Below the pieces are notes generated by a model, which was not told the DNA's origin, did no database searches, and worked only from the letters and a program-made list of their open reading frames with translations. 64,000 bases of DNA from Paraburkholderia monticola (GTDB lineage Bacteria > Pseudomonadota > Gammaproteobacteria > Burkholderiales > Burkholderiaceae), in NCBI RefSeq assembly GCF_001580545.1, contig NZ_LRBG01000038.1:558001-622000 (forward strand), read 5' to 3'. The position numbers and the translations under genes were made by a program. Positions 17,737 to 26,060 of the stretch are shown here, one piece after another. Every line of letters begins with the position of its first letter. Position 1 is the stretch's first letter.

Positions 17737-18888
17737 ATGAAGTTGAAGTCAAGCAGTGCCATCGTGTTGGCAATTTTCGCCACCGCGGCTCATGCGCAAT
17801 CATCAGTAACGCTGTATGGCGTTGTCGATTCCGGTGTGCTGTATCAAAGCACCAACGCGGCCAATTTCTCGGGTACCGCGAAAAACCTGGGCAGTGTCTG
17901 GCAACTCAAGGATGGCGGCATCTATTCCAGCATCTGGGGTATGAAGGGGTCCGAGGACATCGGCGGCGGCTACAAGATCAATTTCAAGCTGCAAGGGTCG
18001 TTCACCTCGAACAACGGCAAGACGGGTCTGGCCGACACGCCGGGCGCGTCCGCGGTCTTCAACCAGTTCACCACCATTGGTGGATCGGGTCCGTTCGGTT
18101 CGATCGACATGGGCCGGCAGATCATCCCGATGATCTACGCGATGTCGGACACCGATGTGCGCGGCGCGCAGTACTTCGGCAGTATCCTGACCGCGTGGCT
18201 GGGTCTGAATCAGGCGGCAGGCTGGCCGGGCACCAGCACGAACGCGCCGATCGGCGCGCTCTATGACAGCAATGCGATCGTCTATAACTCGCCGAAATTC
18301 TATGGCGTGTCACTGGCGCTCGAGTACGCGCCGGGCGGCGTGCCGGGGCAGTTCCAGGGCGGCACGCGCGAGTCGGCCGTGCTCAAGTACTCGAACTACG
18401 GCCTGAACCTGGCCGGGGTCTACTACAACGGCCACGACACCAACCCGTTCCCGGGCAACTATCCGGCCGCTCCGGCCGCGCCGGCAACCGGTCGCAACAA
18501 CAACAACTTCTACTATGTCGGCGGGATGTACACGATCAGCGGATTCTCGTTTTCCGCCTCGTTCGCCTCGGCCAACTCGCAGAGCCTGCTGAGCAAGGCG
18601 ACCTACAACTTCGAAATGATCTCGGGCGGCATCGGCTACCAGTTCACGCCGGCTTTCAAGATCACCTCGGGCTATTACTATCTGAAGGATCGCAACAATT
18701 CGGCGAATCACTCGGATGAAGTCGCCGTGGGAGCGGAATACAACATCTCCAAGGCGACCAAGGCCTACGCGCAAGTGGGCTATGTCGCCAACAAGGGGAC
18801 CATGAACCAGACGATCATCTATGGCGCGCCCGTTGCACCGGGCATGTCGACCACGGCAGCGATGGTCGGCCTCCGTCACGCCTTCTAA
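17737..18888 (+). CDS. Gram-negative porin of the BKACE cluster
   Basis: A 383-residue outer-membrane trimeric porin. A signal peptide ends at AHA-QSSVTLYG near residue 19-20, and the mature N-terminus is the classical Burkholderiales porin start. The C-terminus ends in phenylalanine (VGLRHAF), required for BAM-mediated insertion. Eight-stranded repeats with alternating hydrophobic residues are seen. It lies 139 bases after the ligase and likely provides outer-membrane entry for the cluster's substrate. ATG 17737 follows TAGGAGAC. Confidence 0.93.
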   Translation: MKLKSSSAIVLAIFATAAHAQSSVTLYGVVDSGVLYQSTNAANFSGTAKNLGSVWQLKDGGIYSSIWGMKGSEDIGGGYKINFKLQGSFTSNNGKTGLADTPGASAVFNQFTTIGGSGPFGSIDMGRQIIPMIYAMSDTDVRGAQYFGSILTAWLGLNQAAGWPGTSTNAPIGALYDSNAIVYNSPKFYGVSLALEYAPGGVPGQFQGGTRESAVLKYSNYGLNLAGVYYNGHDTNPFPGNYPAAPAAPATGRNNNNFYYVGGMYTISGFSFSASFASANSQSLLSKATYNFEMISGGIGYQFTPAFKITSGYYYLKDRNNSANHSDEVAVGAEYNISKATKAYAQVGYVANKGTMNQTIIYGAPVAPGMSTTAAMVGLRHAF

Positions 18889-18918
18889 TTACGTCACCTA
18901 TAACGACTGGAGTATTCG

Positions 18919-19305
18919 ATGAAAAACATTCAGGCACGCGCATTGGTGATCGCCACCTTGATTCTCGCCGCGTCCAGCGGCGCATGGGCGCAGCCGGGCC
19001 AGACGGCCAGTGCGGCTTCCGGCGCCCCGGGTGCCACCGGGATGGAAGCTAGCGCAGCTGCACCCGCCAACACGAGAAAAGCCAATCGCGCGTTGCGCCG
19101 GCAGATCTATGCCGCGATCGGCAAGCACAAGGAGATCGACGCCGGCAATATCGGCATCACCGCGAGAGGCGGCGCGGTGACGTTGAACGGCACGGTCACG
19201 GACGCTTCGCAGATCAACCTGGTCGCGGAGATCGCGAAGGGTGTTCCGGGGGTGACCTCGGTGACCAACAAGCTGACCGTGCAGAAGCCGTTTGGCGGGA
19301 TGTAA
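18919..19305 (+). CDS. Periplasmic BON-domain protein
   Basis: A 128-residue secreted protein. Residues 1-24 form a signal peptide ending in GAWA. A low-complexity Ala/Ser/Gly stretch follows. Residues of about 52-122 form one BON domain with IGITARGGAVTLNGTVTD and VPGVTSVTNKLTV. BON domains bind phospholipid or support envelope integrity, as in OsmY. It is 30 bases after the porin gene and so may be co-transcribed. A direct role in catabolism is not suggested by sequence. Confidence 0.87.
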   Translation: MKNIQARALVIATLILAASSGAWAQPGQTASAASGAPGATGMEASAAAPANTRKANRALRRQIYAAIGKHKEIDAGNIGITARGGAVTLNGTVTDASQINLVAEIAKGVPGVTSVTNKLTVQKPFGGM

Positions 19306-19356
19306 AAAGCTCACGCATCGGGGAAGTCAGCGCGAGGAGACCACGATAACAACGGG

Positions 19357-19800
19357 CTACCTGTCGAACAGCGCCGTGTAACGGCGCTGCATCTCGTCAG
19401 GGGTGAGCGCCTCGATCTGCGCGCCGAGCATCCATTCGTGGCCGAACGGATCGCGCACGGTCGCCGAGCGCTCGCCATAGAAATGATCGGTGAGCGGGCG
19501 GACCACGGTCGCGCCCGCTTTGACCGCTTGCGCGAAGAGCTGGTCGACATCGTCGCAGTGGATGTGCAGCAGCACGCCCGGCCGATTGTCGCCGGTCGGT
19601 CCGAGCATGCCGTGCTCGGGATATTCGTCGGACAGCATCACGGTCGCTGGACCGATCTTCACTTCGGCATGGCCGATGCGCCCGCCTGGCTCGGTCAGGC
19701 GGAACTGCTCGACGCCGCCGAATGCCTGCGCGTAGAACTCGATGGCCTGTGCGGCGTTGCTCACGCGCAGATACGGAAAGACCTCATGAATGGCGTTCAT
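19357..19800 (-). CDS. VOC family (glyoxalase/PhnB-like) protein
   Basis: A 147-residue vicinal-oxygen-chelate protein starting MNAIHEVFPYLRVSNAAQAIEFY. It shows the paired beta-alpha-beta-beta-beta modules and ends GHEWMLGAQIEALTPDEMQRRY, typical of the PhnB/YkcA-like group. Members include glyoxalases, dioxygenases and binding proteins. No function can be assigned. It is transcribed toward the BON gene and divergent from the DUF1801 gene. Confidence 0.82.
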   Translation of the reverse strand: MNAIHEVFPYLRVSNAAQAIEFYAQAFGGVEQFRLTEPGGRIGHAEVKIGPATVMLSDEYPEHGMLGPTGDNRPGVLLHIHCDDVDQLFAQAVKAGATVVRPLTDHFYGERSATVRDPFGHEWMLGAQIEALTPDEMQRRYTALFDR

Positions 19801-20012
19801 CGTCAGCTCCTGGCGGTGGGCGAATCATTGGCGCAAAACGCGCTGATTCGCGAGGTTTTCATATTTTCAGCTTGCCGCCAAGGTGTGACACGCCGGCGAA
19901 CGCGAGCAAACTCTTCAGGTGCCTGGTGGTTCGACCGTGCGCCAGCCGCGAATCCGAAGCGAGACTACAATGGCCGCATTGCTACGTCATCCTATCGGTT
20001 CGACCCCACCCC

Positions 20013-20453
20013 ATGAACGCATCCGAACGTATCGATGAACTGATCGCAGGACTCACCGACTGGCGTGGCGCGACCTTTGCTCGCATTCGTCAATGCGTGC
20101 TCGCGGCGGACCCGGACATCGTCGAGGAATTCAAGTGGATGGGTAGCCCGGTCTGGTCGCGCGACGGCATGATCGCGGTTGCCAACGCGCACAAGGGCAA
20201 GGTCAAGCTGACCTTCGCGCATGGGGCGGGCTTGAGCGACCCGGACGGCCTGTTCAACGCGGGCCTCGAAGGCAACGCGCGGCGGGCGATCGACTTTCTC
20301 GAAGGCGACAAGGTCGACCAGCGCGCACTGAAAGCGTTGGTGCGCGCCGCGATCGACTACAACCGGAACCATCTGAAGAAGAATGCGCGCGGTGCGCAAC
20401 CGAAGGCAAACGGTAAGAAGGCGGCCGGCCAGGCGAATAGCGGTGACGCATGA
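20013..20453 (+). CDS. DUF1801 domain protein
   Basis: A 146-residue cytoplasmic protein with the DUF1801/YdhG fold, containing VEEFKWMGSPVWSRDGMIAVANAHKG region motifs. A lysine/alanine-rich tail (KKNARGAQPKANGKKAAG) may contact nucleic acid or be disordered. The molecular role of the family is not established. The start at 20013 is where conservation with the family begins; a longer in-frame start upstream is not convincing. Confidence 0.78.
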   Translation: MNASERIDELIAGLTDWRGATFARIRQCVLAADPDIVEEFKWMGSPVWSRDGMIAVANAHKGKVKLTFAHGAGLSDPDGLFNAGLEGNARRAIDFLEGDKVDQRALKALVRAAIDYNRNHLKKNARGAQPKANGKKAAGQANSGDA

Positions 20454-20538
20454 AGCCAGCACGGTCCGCTCGCCAGGCCATCGTGCAAAGCCCGCCGCAG
20501 CGCTACACCGTCGGCCCCGGCGGCTCGATACCAGAACT

Positions 20539-20576
20539 GATATCGATATCGCCAAAAATATAATTGGAAAGATATC
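20539..20576. promoter_or_regulatory. GATATC cluster upstream of the dehydratase
   Basis: Three GATATC hexamers lie at 20539, 20545 and 20571. The first two form a perfect 12-bp palindrome (GATATCGATATC) inside an AT-rich patch about 120-160 bases before the dehydratase start. This looks like an operator/promoter region, but no adjacent regulator gene explains it. Confidence 0.35.
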
Positions 20577-20698
20577 AACCCGGTCCGTACACTTCACCAT
20601 CCCTGGACACTGAGCGGCCGCCCGCGCCGTAGCGCCGGGCACGCCGCTTCAGTCAAATTGGCCGGTGAGGGCCCCGGCACATGCATCAAGGACCTAGC

Positions 20699-22432
20699 AT
20701 GTCGGAAAAAAAGCGGAAATTGCGCTCGGCCGAGTGGTTCGGCACAGCTGACAAGAACGGCTTCATGTATCGAAGCTGGATGAAGAATCAGGGCATTCCC
20801 GATCACGAATTCGACGGGCGTCCGGTGATCGGCATCTGCAATACGTGGTCCGAGCTGACGCCGTGCAACGCTCACTTTCGCAAGCTCGCCGAGCACGTGA
20901 AGCGCGGTGTCTACGAGGCGGGCGGCTTCCCGGTCGAGTTCCCGGTGTTTTCGAACGGCGAATCGAACCTGCGGCCGACCGCGATGCTCACGCGCAATCT
21001 CGCGGCGATGGACGTCGAGGAGGCGATCCGCGGCAATCCGATCGACGCGGTCGTGCTGCTGACTGGTTGCGACAAGACGACCCCGGCGCTACTGATGGGC
21101 GCGGCGAGCTGCGACGTGCCGGCGATCGTCGTGACCGGCGGCCCGATGCTGAACGGCAAGCTCGACGGCAAGAACATCGGCTCGGGCACCGCGGTCTGGC
21201 AGCTGCACGAATCGCTGAAGGCGGGCGAGATCGATCTGCATCAGTTTCTGTCGGCCGAAGCGGGCATGTCGCGCTCGGCGGGCACCTGCAACACGATGGG
21301 CACCGCCTCGACGATGGCCTGCATGGCCGAGGCGCTCGGCACCTCGCTGCCGCACAACGCGGCGATTCCGGCGGTCGACTCGCGCCGCTACGTGCTCGCG
21401 CATATGTCGGGCATCCGGATCGTCGAGATGGCGCTCGAAGACCTGAAGCTGTCGAAGATCCTCACGCGCGAAGCGTTCACGAACGCGATTCGCGTCAATG
21501 CGGCGATTGGCGGCTCGACCAATGCGGTGATTCATCTGAAGGCGATCGCGGGGCGCATCGGTGTCGATCTCGAACTCGAGGACTGGGTGCGCATCGGCCG
21601 CGATACGCCGACGATCGTCGACCTGATGCCGTCGGGCCGCTTCCTGATGGAAGAGTTTTACTACGCGGGCGGCTTGCCGGCCGTGCTGCGCCGGCTCGGC
21701 GAAGCGAACCTGCTGCCGCACCCGGACGCGTTGACGGTCAACGGCAGATCGCTGTGGGACAACGTGAAGGATGCGCCCAACACCAACGACGAAGTGATTC
21801 GTCCGCTCGACAAGCCGCTCGTCGCCGATGGCGGCATCCGCGTGCTGCGCGGCAATCTCGCGCCGCGGGGCGCGGTGCTGAAGCCGTCGGCGGCGACGGC
21901 TGAGTTGCTCAAACATCGCGGACGCGCGGTCGTGTTCGAGAACTTCGAGCACTACAAGGCGCGCATCGTCGACGAAACGCTCGACGTCGACGCGAATTCG
22001 GTTCTCGTGATGAAGAACTGCGGCCCGAAGGGTTATCCCGGCATGGCCGAGGTCGGCAACATGGGCTTGCCGCCGAAGCTGCTGAAGCAGGGCGTCAAGG
22101 ACATGGTGCGCATTTCCGATGCGCGCATGAGCGGCACTGCGTACGGCACCGTGGTGCTGCACGTGACACCGGAAGCGGCGGCCGGCGGCCCGCTCGCCGC
22201 GGTGCAGGACGGCGACTGGATCGAGCTCGATTGCGACGCGGGCACGCTGCACCTCGACATCAGCGACGCGGAACTCGAGCGCCGTCTCGCGCAGCATGTG
22301 CCGCCGCAGCCGCCGGAAGGTGGCGGCTACCGGCGACTGTATATCGATCACGTGCTGCAGGCCGATGAGGGTTGCGACCTCGACTTCCTGGTGGGATGCC
22401 GAGGTTCCGCGGTGCCGCGACACTCGCACTGA
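20699..22432 (+). CDS. IlvD/Edd family sugar-acid dehydratase (L-arabinonate-type)
   Basis: A 577-residue iron-sulfur dehydratase. Cluster cysteines are C56 (LTPCN), C124 (GCDKTTPA) and C197 (GTCNTMG), almost the numbering of Rhizobium L-arabinonate dehydratase (59/127/200). The N-terminus RSAEWFGTADKNGFMYRSW is also typical of that sugar-acid branch rather than of IlvD of branched-chain amino acid synthesis. It converts an aldonic acid to a 2-keto-3-deoxy acid. No other pentose genes flank it, so the true substrate (arabinonate, xylonate, fuconate) is open. ATG 20699 is preferred over 20681. Confidence 0.88.
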   Translation: MSEKKRKLRSAEWFGTADKNGFMYRSWMKNQGIPDHEFDGRPVIGICNTWSELTPCNAHFRKLAEHVKRGVYEAGGFPVEFPVFSNGESNLRPTAMLTRNLAAMDVEEAIRGNPIDAVVLLTGCDKTTPALLMGAASCDVPAIVVTGGPMLNGKLDGKNIGSGTAVWQLHESLKAGEIDLHQFLSAEAGMSRSAGTCNTMGTASTMACMAEALGTSLPHNAAIPAVDSRRYVLAHMSGIRIVEMALEDLKLSKILTREAFTNAIRVNAAIGGSTNAVIHLKAIAGRIGVDLELEDWVRIGRDTPTIVDLMPSGRFLMEEFYYAGGLPAVLRRLGEANLLPHPDALTVNGRSLWDNVKDAPNTNDEVIRPLDKPLVADGGIRVLRGNLAPRGAVLKPSAATAELLKHRGRAVVFENFEHYKARIVDETLDVDANSVLVMKNCGPKGYPGMAEVGNMGLPPKLLKQGVKDMVRISDARMSGTAYGTVVLHVTPEAAAGGPLAAVQDGDWIELDCDAGTLHLDISDAELERRLAQHVPPQPPEGGGYRRLYIDHVLQADEGCDLDFLVGCRGSAVPRHSH

Positions 22433-22468
22433 TCCGCCGTTGCTACGGCAACCGCCTGAGCGATAACG

Positions 22469-22505
22469 ATGCGGGCGATGCATTCATGCATCGCCCGCAT
22501 TTTTT
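22469..22505. terminator. Strong terminator after the dehydratase
   Basis: A perfect 14-bp stem (22469-22482 with 22487-22500), loop TTCA, followed by six T residues. It sits between the plus-strand dehydratase and the convergent minus-strand serine hydrolase. The plus strand has the T-run. Confidence 0.92.
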
Positions 22506-22515
22506 GTGGCCTCGC

Positions 22516-23571
22516 TTATCGGCTCGGCTTGTCGAGCGCGTCGAGCACGAGCCCGAAGAACTCGTTGGCCGCGGCCGGATTCAGCCAGCGCACGATCACC
22601 GTCATACGCCGCTCCGGTTCGATCCACGTGAACGAGCTGCCCGCGCCGACGCCGAAATAGCTCGACTCCGGCACGTTCGGAAACACCTTGCGACCGGTAT
22701 TGAGCCACACGAGATAGCCATAGAACGGCGCGATCGCGCACGGCGTGCGCATGCGCGCGATCCATTCGGACGACAGCACGCGCTGGCCGTTCGCGACGCC
22801 GTCATTGAGCAGCATCTGCGCGACCTTCAACTGATCGTTCGCGCTGACCGACATGCCGCCGCCCCAGTGCGTGCCGCCCGGCACCGACTGCATGCGGCGG
22901 CCGTCGATCTCGACCCAGGCATTGTCGTAGCCGACCCATTGCCAGTTTTCGCTCGCGCCCGCAGGCCGCATGATCGCTTCGCGAAACACCTCGGGCAGCG
23001 GCCGGCGGAATAGATGCAGCAGCGCGAGCGAGAGCTGGTTGATGCGTACGTCGTTGTATTCCCAGTAGGTGCCCGGCCGTTGCAGCGGACGCAGGTCGCC
23101 CTTCCTGCCATCGGGCGGCGCGGCGAAATTGACCGCGCGGTAGTGATCCGCCTGATCCGATAGACCGAAGTACGAGCCTTGCCATTCGCTCGTTTGCTGC
23201 AGCAGATGCGCCCAGGTGATCGGCGCATTGTGTTCGTCGTCGAAGCCGATGTCGGGTACGCGCACGCGCACCGGCTCGTCGACGTCGGGCAAGAGGCCAC
23301 GATCGTGCGCGACACCGGCGACGAGCGCGAGGTACATCTTCGCGACGCTGAAGGTCAGATCGGCGCGATCCGGTTCGCCCCAACTCGTCAGCACGCGGCC
23401 GTCGACGGCGATCGCGCCGGACACCGGCCCACGATCGTGAACGGGACCGAGCAGCTTGTTCCATGGCGGCGGGTCATTGACGTGCACACCCCACGCGCCA
23501 CCCACGTGGCGGTCCCAAAGCGATTCATGATCCACCGCGAACTGCACGGCTTGCTGCAAACGGTCTTGCAT
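22516..23571 (-). CDS. Class C beta-lactamase-like serine hydrolase
   Basis: A 351-residue protein with the SxxK motif SVAK (Ser75, Lys78) and the second-motif tyrosine in YWEYND (Tyr172), plus a GGGMSVSANDQLKVAQ region. No secretion signal is visible, which argues against a periplasmic beta-lactamase. Homologues are EstB-like esterases and amide or lactone hydrolases. It lies 44 bases after the MFS gene on the same strand, so the pair probably imports and hydrolyses one compound. The start is M at 23571, since a longer version overlaps the MFS gene. Confidence 0.85.
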   Translation of the reverse strand: MQDRLQQAVQFAVDHESLWDRHVGGAWGVHVNDPPPWNKLLGPVHDRGPVSGAIAVDGRVLTSWGEPDRADLTFSVAKMYLALVAGVAHDRGLLPDVDEPVRVRVPDIGFDDEHNAPITWAHLLQQTSEWQGSYFGLSDQADHYRAVNFAAPPDGRKGDLRPLQRPGTYWEYNDVRINQLSLALLHLFRRPLPEVFREAIMRPAGASENWQWVGYDNAWVEIDGRRMQSVPGGTHWGGGMSVSANDQLKVAQMLLNDGVANGQRVLSSEWIARMRTPCAIAPFYGYLVWLNTGRKVFPNVPESSYFGVGAGSSFTWIEPERRMTVIVRWLNPAAANEFFGLVLDALDKPSR

Positions 23572-23615
23572 GGATAAGGTCCTGTCGGTTTCAACGAGGT
23601 CCGTGAGGCAGAGGC

Positions 23616-24908
23616 TTAGCGTACATGCAGTCGCACGCGCGCCCACATCACGGTGAAAAGGCTGAGCACGGCCGCGAGCATCAGATAGAGGCCGGGTGCG
23701 AGATTATTGCCGGTCGCCGCGATCAGCGCGGCGACGGCGAGCGGCGTGAAGCCGCCGAATATCGTGGTGCCGATGTTGTAGCCGAACGCCATGCCGGTCG
23801 TGCGCGTGCGGGTCGGGAACAGCTCGGACATCATGGCCGGAATCGGCGCGAAGTAGGTTGCCTTCAACAACGCGACCCACGTGACCGCGGCCAGCAACGA
23901 GCCGAGCGACGGATGCGCGTTCATCAGCATGAAGGCCGGATAGACGGTCGCGAAGAACAGCACGCCGGCGCCGAGCATGATGCGCACGCGGCCCACCTTG
24001 TCGGACAGATGACCGACGATCGGCGTGAGCACCATCATGATCAGACCGGCCGCGAGCGTCGCGATGAAGCCCGACGACGGCGCAAGCCCGAGCTGCCGCG
24101 CCGCGTAGGTCGGCATGTAGAGCAGCATGTAGTTGGCCGTGGTGGTCAGCACGAGCGCGCCGATCGACACGAGCACCTGCTCCTTTTGCGTGGCGAGCAG
24201 TTCGCGCACCGGCGCGGCGGATTTTTCGGCGCGCTCGAACTCGGGCGTTTCGTCGATACGGCGGCGAATGTAGAACCCCACCGGACCGATCAGCATGCCG
24301 AACAGGAACGGAATGCGCCAGCCCCAGCCTTCGAGTTGCTCGGCCGTCAGCGTGCTCGTCAACACCGCGCCGAACAGCGAGGCGAGCAGCGTGCTCGCAC
24401 CCTGGCTCGAGAACTGCCAGCTCGCCATGAAGCCTTTGCGCTCCGGCGCATGTTCGATCAGAAACGCGGTCGAGCTGCCAAACTCGCCGCCCGCCGAAAA
24501 TCCCTGCAACAACCGCGACGCGAAGACGCCGATCGGCGCGAGCACGCCGATCGCCGCATACGACGGCATCAGCGCGATCATGCCGGTGCCGAGCGTCATC
24601 ATGGCGATCGATAAAGTCAGTGACGCCTTACGCCCCTTGCGGTCGCTGAACGAGCCGAGCGCGAGCGCGCCGATCGGGCGCGCGAGATACGACAGCGCGA
24701 AGGTGCCGAGCGTGAGCAGCAGCGATACGGTGCGGTCGTGCACCGGAAAGAACGTGCGCGACAGCACGGCCGCGAAGTAGCCGTACACGACCAGATCGTA
24801 GAACTCCAACGCATTGCCGATCGAGGTCGCGAGTATCAGCCGCGATACGCTCGAACTCGAGGCGGGCTGCGCGAGCGCGTCGGCGGTGGTGGTGGAGTTC
24901 ATGCTCAT
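23616..24908 (-). CDS. MFS metabolite:H+ symporter (MHS family)
   Basis: A 430-residue carrier with about 12 membrane segments. GNALEFYDLVVYGYFA in the first segment and LGSFSDRKGRKASL in the first loop are hallmarks of the metabolite:proton symporter branch (citrate, alpha-ketoglutarate, shikimate, proline betaine). ATG 24908 follows AGAGGAC; the in-frame ATG at 25001 would add a poorly conserved leader. It is divergent from a LysR gene and upstream of a serine hydrolase gene. Confidence 0.89.
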   Translation of the reverse strand: MSMNSTTTADALAQPASSSSVSRLILATSIGNALEFYDLVVYGYFAAVLSRTFFPVHDRTVSLLLTLGTFALSYLARPIGALALGSFSDRKGRKASLTLSIAMMTLGTGMIALMPSYAAIGVLAPIGVFASRLLQGFSAGGEFGSSTAFLIEHAPERKGFMASWQFSSQGASTLLASLFGAVLTSTLTAEQLEGWGWRIPFLFGMLIGPVGFYIRRRIDETPEFERAEKSAAPVRELLATQKEQVLVSIGALVLTTTANYMLLYMPTYAARQLGLAPSSGFIATLAAGLIMMVLTPIVGHLSDKVGRVRIMLGAGVLFFATVYPAFMLMNAHPSLGSLLAAVTWVALLKATYFAPIPAMMSELFPTRTRTTGMAFGYNIGTTIFGGFTPLAVAALIAATGNNLAPGLYLMLAAVLSLFTVMWARVRLHVR

Positions 24909-24984
24909 GACGAAGTCCTCTGACGGCGTGTGGGGGCGCAGTGCGGGCGCGGGAATCGAAGCCTGTGTCGCGATCTTGGGGTCG

Positions 24985-25024
24985 ACGATATTTATAGACA
25001 ATTACAATATTTGGCAGATATCGT
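24985..25024. promoter_or_regulatory. Candidate LysR operator between MFS and LysR genes
   Basis: The 136-base divergent region has an AT-rich core flanked by the inverted repeat ACGATAT (24985-24991) and ATATCGT (25018-25024). This arrangement fits a LysR-type binding region controlling both directions. Arm spacing is larger than a simple T-N11-A box, so the exact site is uncertain. Confidence 0.4.
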
Positions 25025-25044
25025 TGCCGAAACGGCAAAGCAGA

Positions 25045-25965
25045 ATGGCAATGACCCAGATCGATAACACAGCACTGCGCTATTTCCTCGAGGTCGTGCG
25101 CAGCGGCTCGCTCAGCAAGGCGTCGGGGAATCTGTATGTCGCGGTGTCGGCCCTGAGCCGGCAGATCGCGAAGCTGGAAGAGGAGGTCGGCGCGGCCCTG
25201 TTCGAGCGGCGTCCGCGCGGGATGGTGCTCAGCGACGCGGGGCGCCTATTGGCCGATTACGCGCGCCGCAGCCTGCTCGATGCGGAACGCGTGACCGAGG
25301 AGATTCGCGGCTTGAGCAACGGCGGTCGCGCGACCATTCGCGTCGCGAGCTCGGAGGGTGTCGCGCCGCATTTTCTGCCGCGGGTATTCGCACGTTTTCT
25401 GTCCACCCACCCGGCCACGCATTTTCAGCTCGACGTGTCCGCGCCGTCGGTCGCGACGCAGCGCGTGCGCGACGGCAGCGTCGATATCGCGGTGTGCTTC
25501 AGCATGGCGCCCGAGCGGGATATCAACGTGGTGCATTCGCAGCGCGCGCCGATCTTCGCGCTGGTGCGGCGCGATCATCCGCTGGCGACACGCGAATCGG
25601 TCGCGCTCGCCGATCTGCAACCGTGGCCGCTCGCGATCAATGGCCCGGGCGTCACCATTCGGCAACTGTTCGATATCGCGTGCAGTCTCGAAGGCCTCGT
25701 GTTCGATCCGGTGTTCGTCAGCAACTATCACGCGGCGCTGCACAGTTTCGTGCTGCAAACCGATGCGGTCACGATCACCGGCTTGCTGACCGTGCGGGGC
25801 AGGCTCGCGGCGGATGGCTTTGCCGCGATCCCGATCAGCAATCCCGAGCTTCATCAGCGCTCGTTGCAGGTGCAGACGATGGCAGGGCGCACGTTGCCGC
25901 GCGTGATGCAGGCATTCGTCGAATTGCTGACGGGTGCGATCGAGAATCCGGCGTTGCTCGACTGA
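25045..25965 (+). CDS. LysR family regulator of the MFS/hydrolase pair
   Basis: A 306-residue LTTR. The winged HTH spans residues of about 8-65 (ALRYFLEVVRSGSLSKASGNL, then LSRQIAKLEEEVGAALFER). The effector domain begins at ATIRVASSEGVAPHFLP. It is divergent from the MHS carrier and likely responds to that carrier's substrate. ATG 25045 (or 25051) is chosen because the HTH begins just after it. Confidence 0.9.
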   Translation: MAMTQIDNTALRYFLEVVRSGSLSKASGNLYVAVSALSRQIAKLEEEVGAALFERRPRGMVLSDAGRLLADYARRSLLDAERVTEEIRGLSNGGRATIRVASSEGVAPHFLPRVFARFLSTHPATHFQLDVSAPSVATQRVRDGSVDIAVCFSMAPERDINVVHSQRAPIFALVRRDHPLATRESVALADLQPWPLAINGPGVTIRQLFDIACSLEGLVFDPVFVSNYHAALHSFVLQTDAVTITGLLTVRGRLAADGFAAIPISNPELHQRSLQVQTMAGRTLPRVMQAFVELLTGAIENPALLD

Positions 25966-25983
25966 TTGCGCGGCGCAAAAGAA

Positions 25984-26006
25984 AAAACGCCCACGTGGGG
26001 CGTTTT
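25984..26006. terminator. Shared terminator hairpin, LysR / porin
   Basis: A 9-bp stem (25984-25992 with 25998-26006) with A and T ends lies in the 95-base space between convergent genes. The terminal A4/T4 pairs give a short U-tract on either strand, so it can work bidirectionally. Confidence 0.7.
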
Positions 26007-26060
26007 CCATCGATTCAAGCCGGCGGGGAACGCACGTGCTCCCCGCCGCGAACCGTCTGC

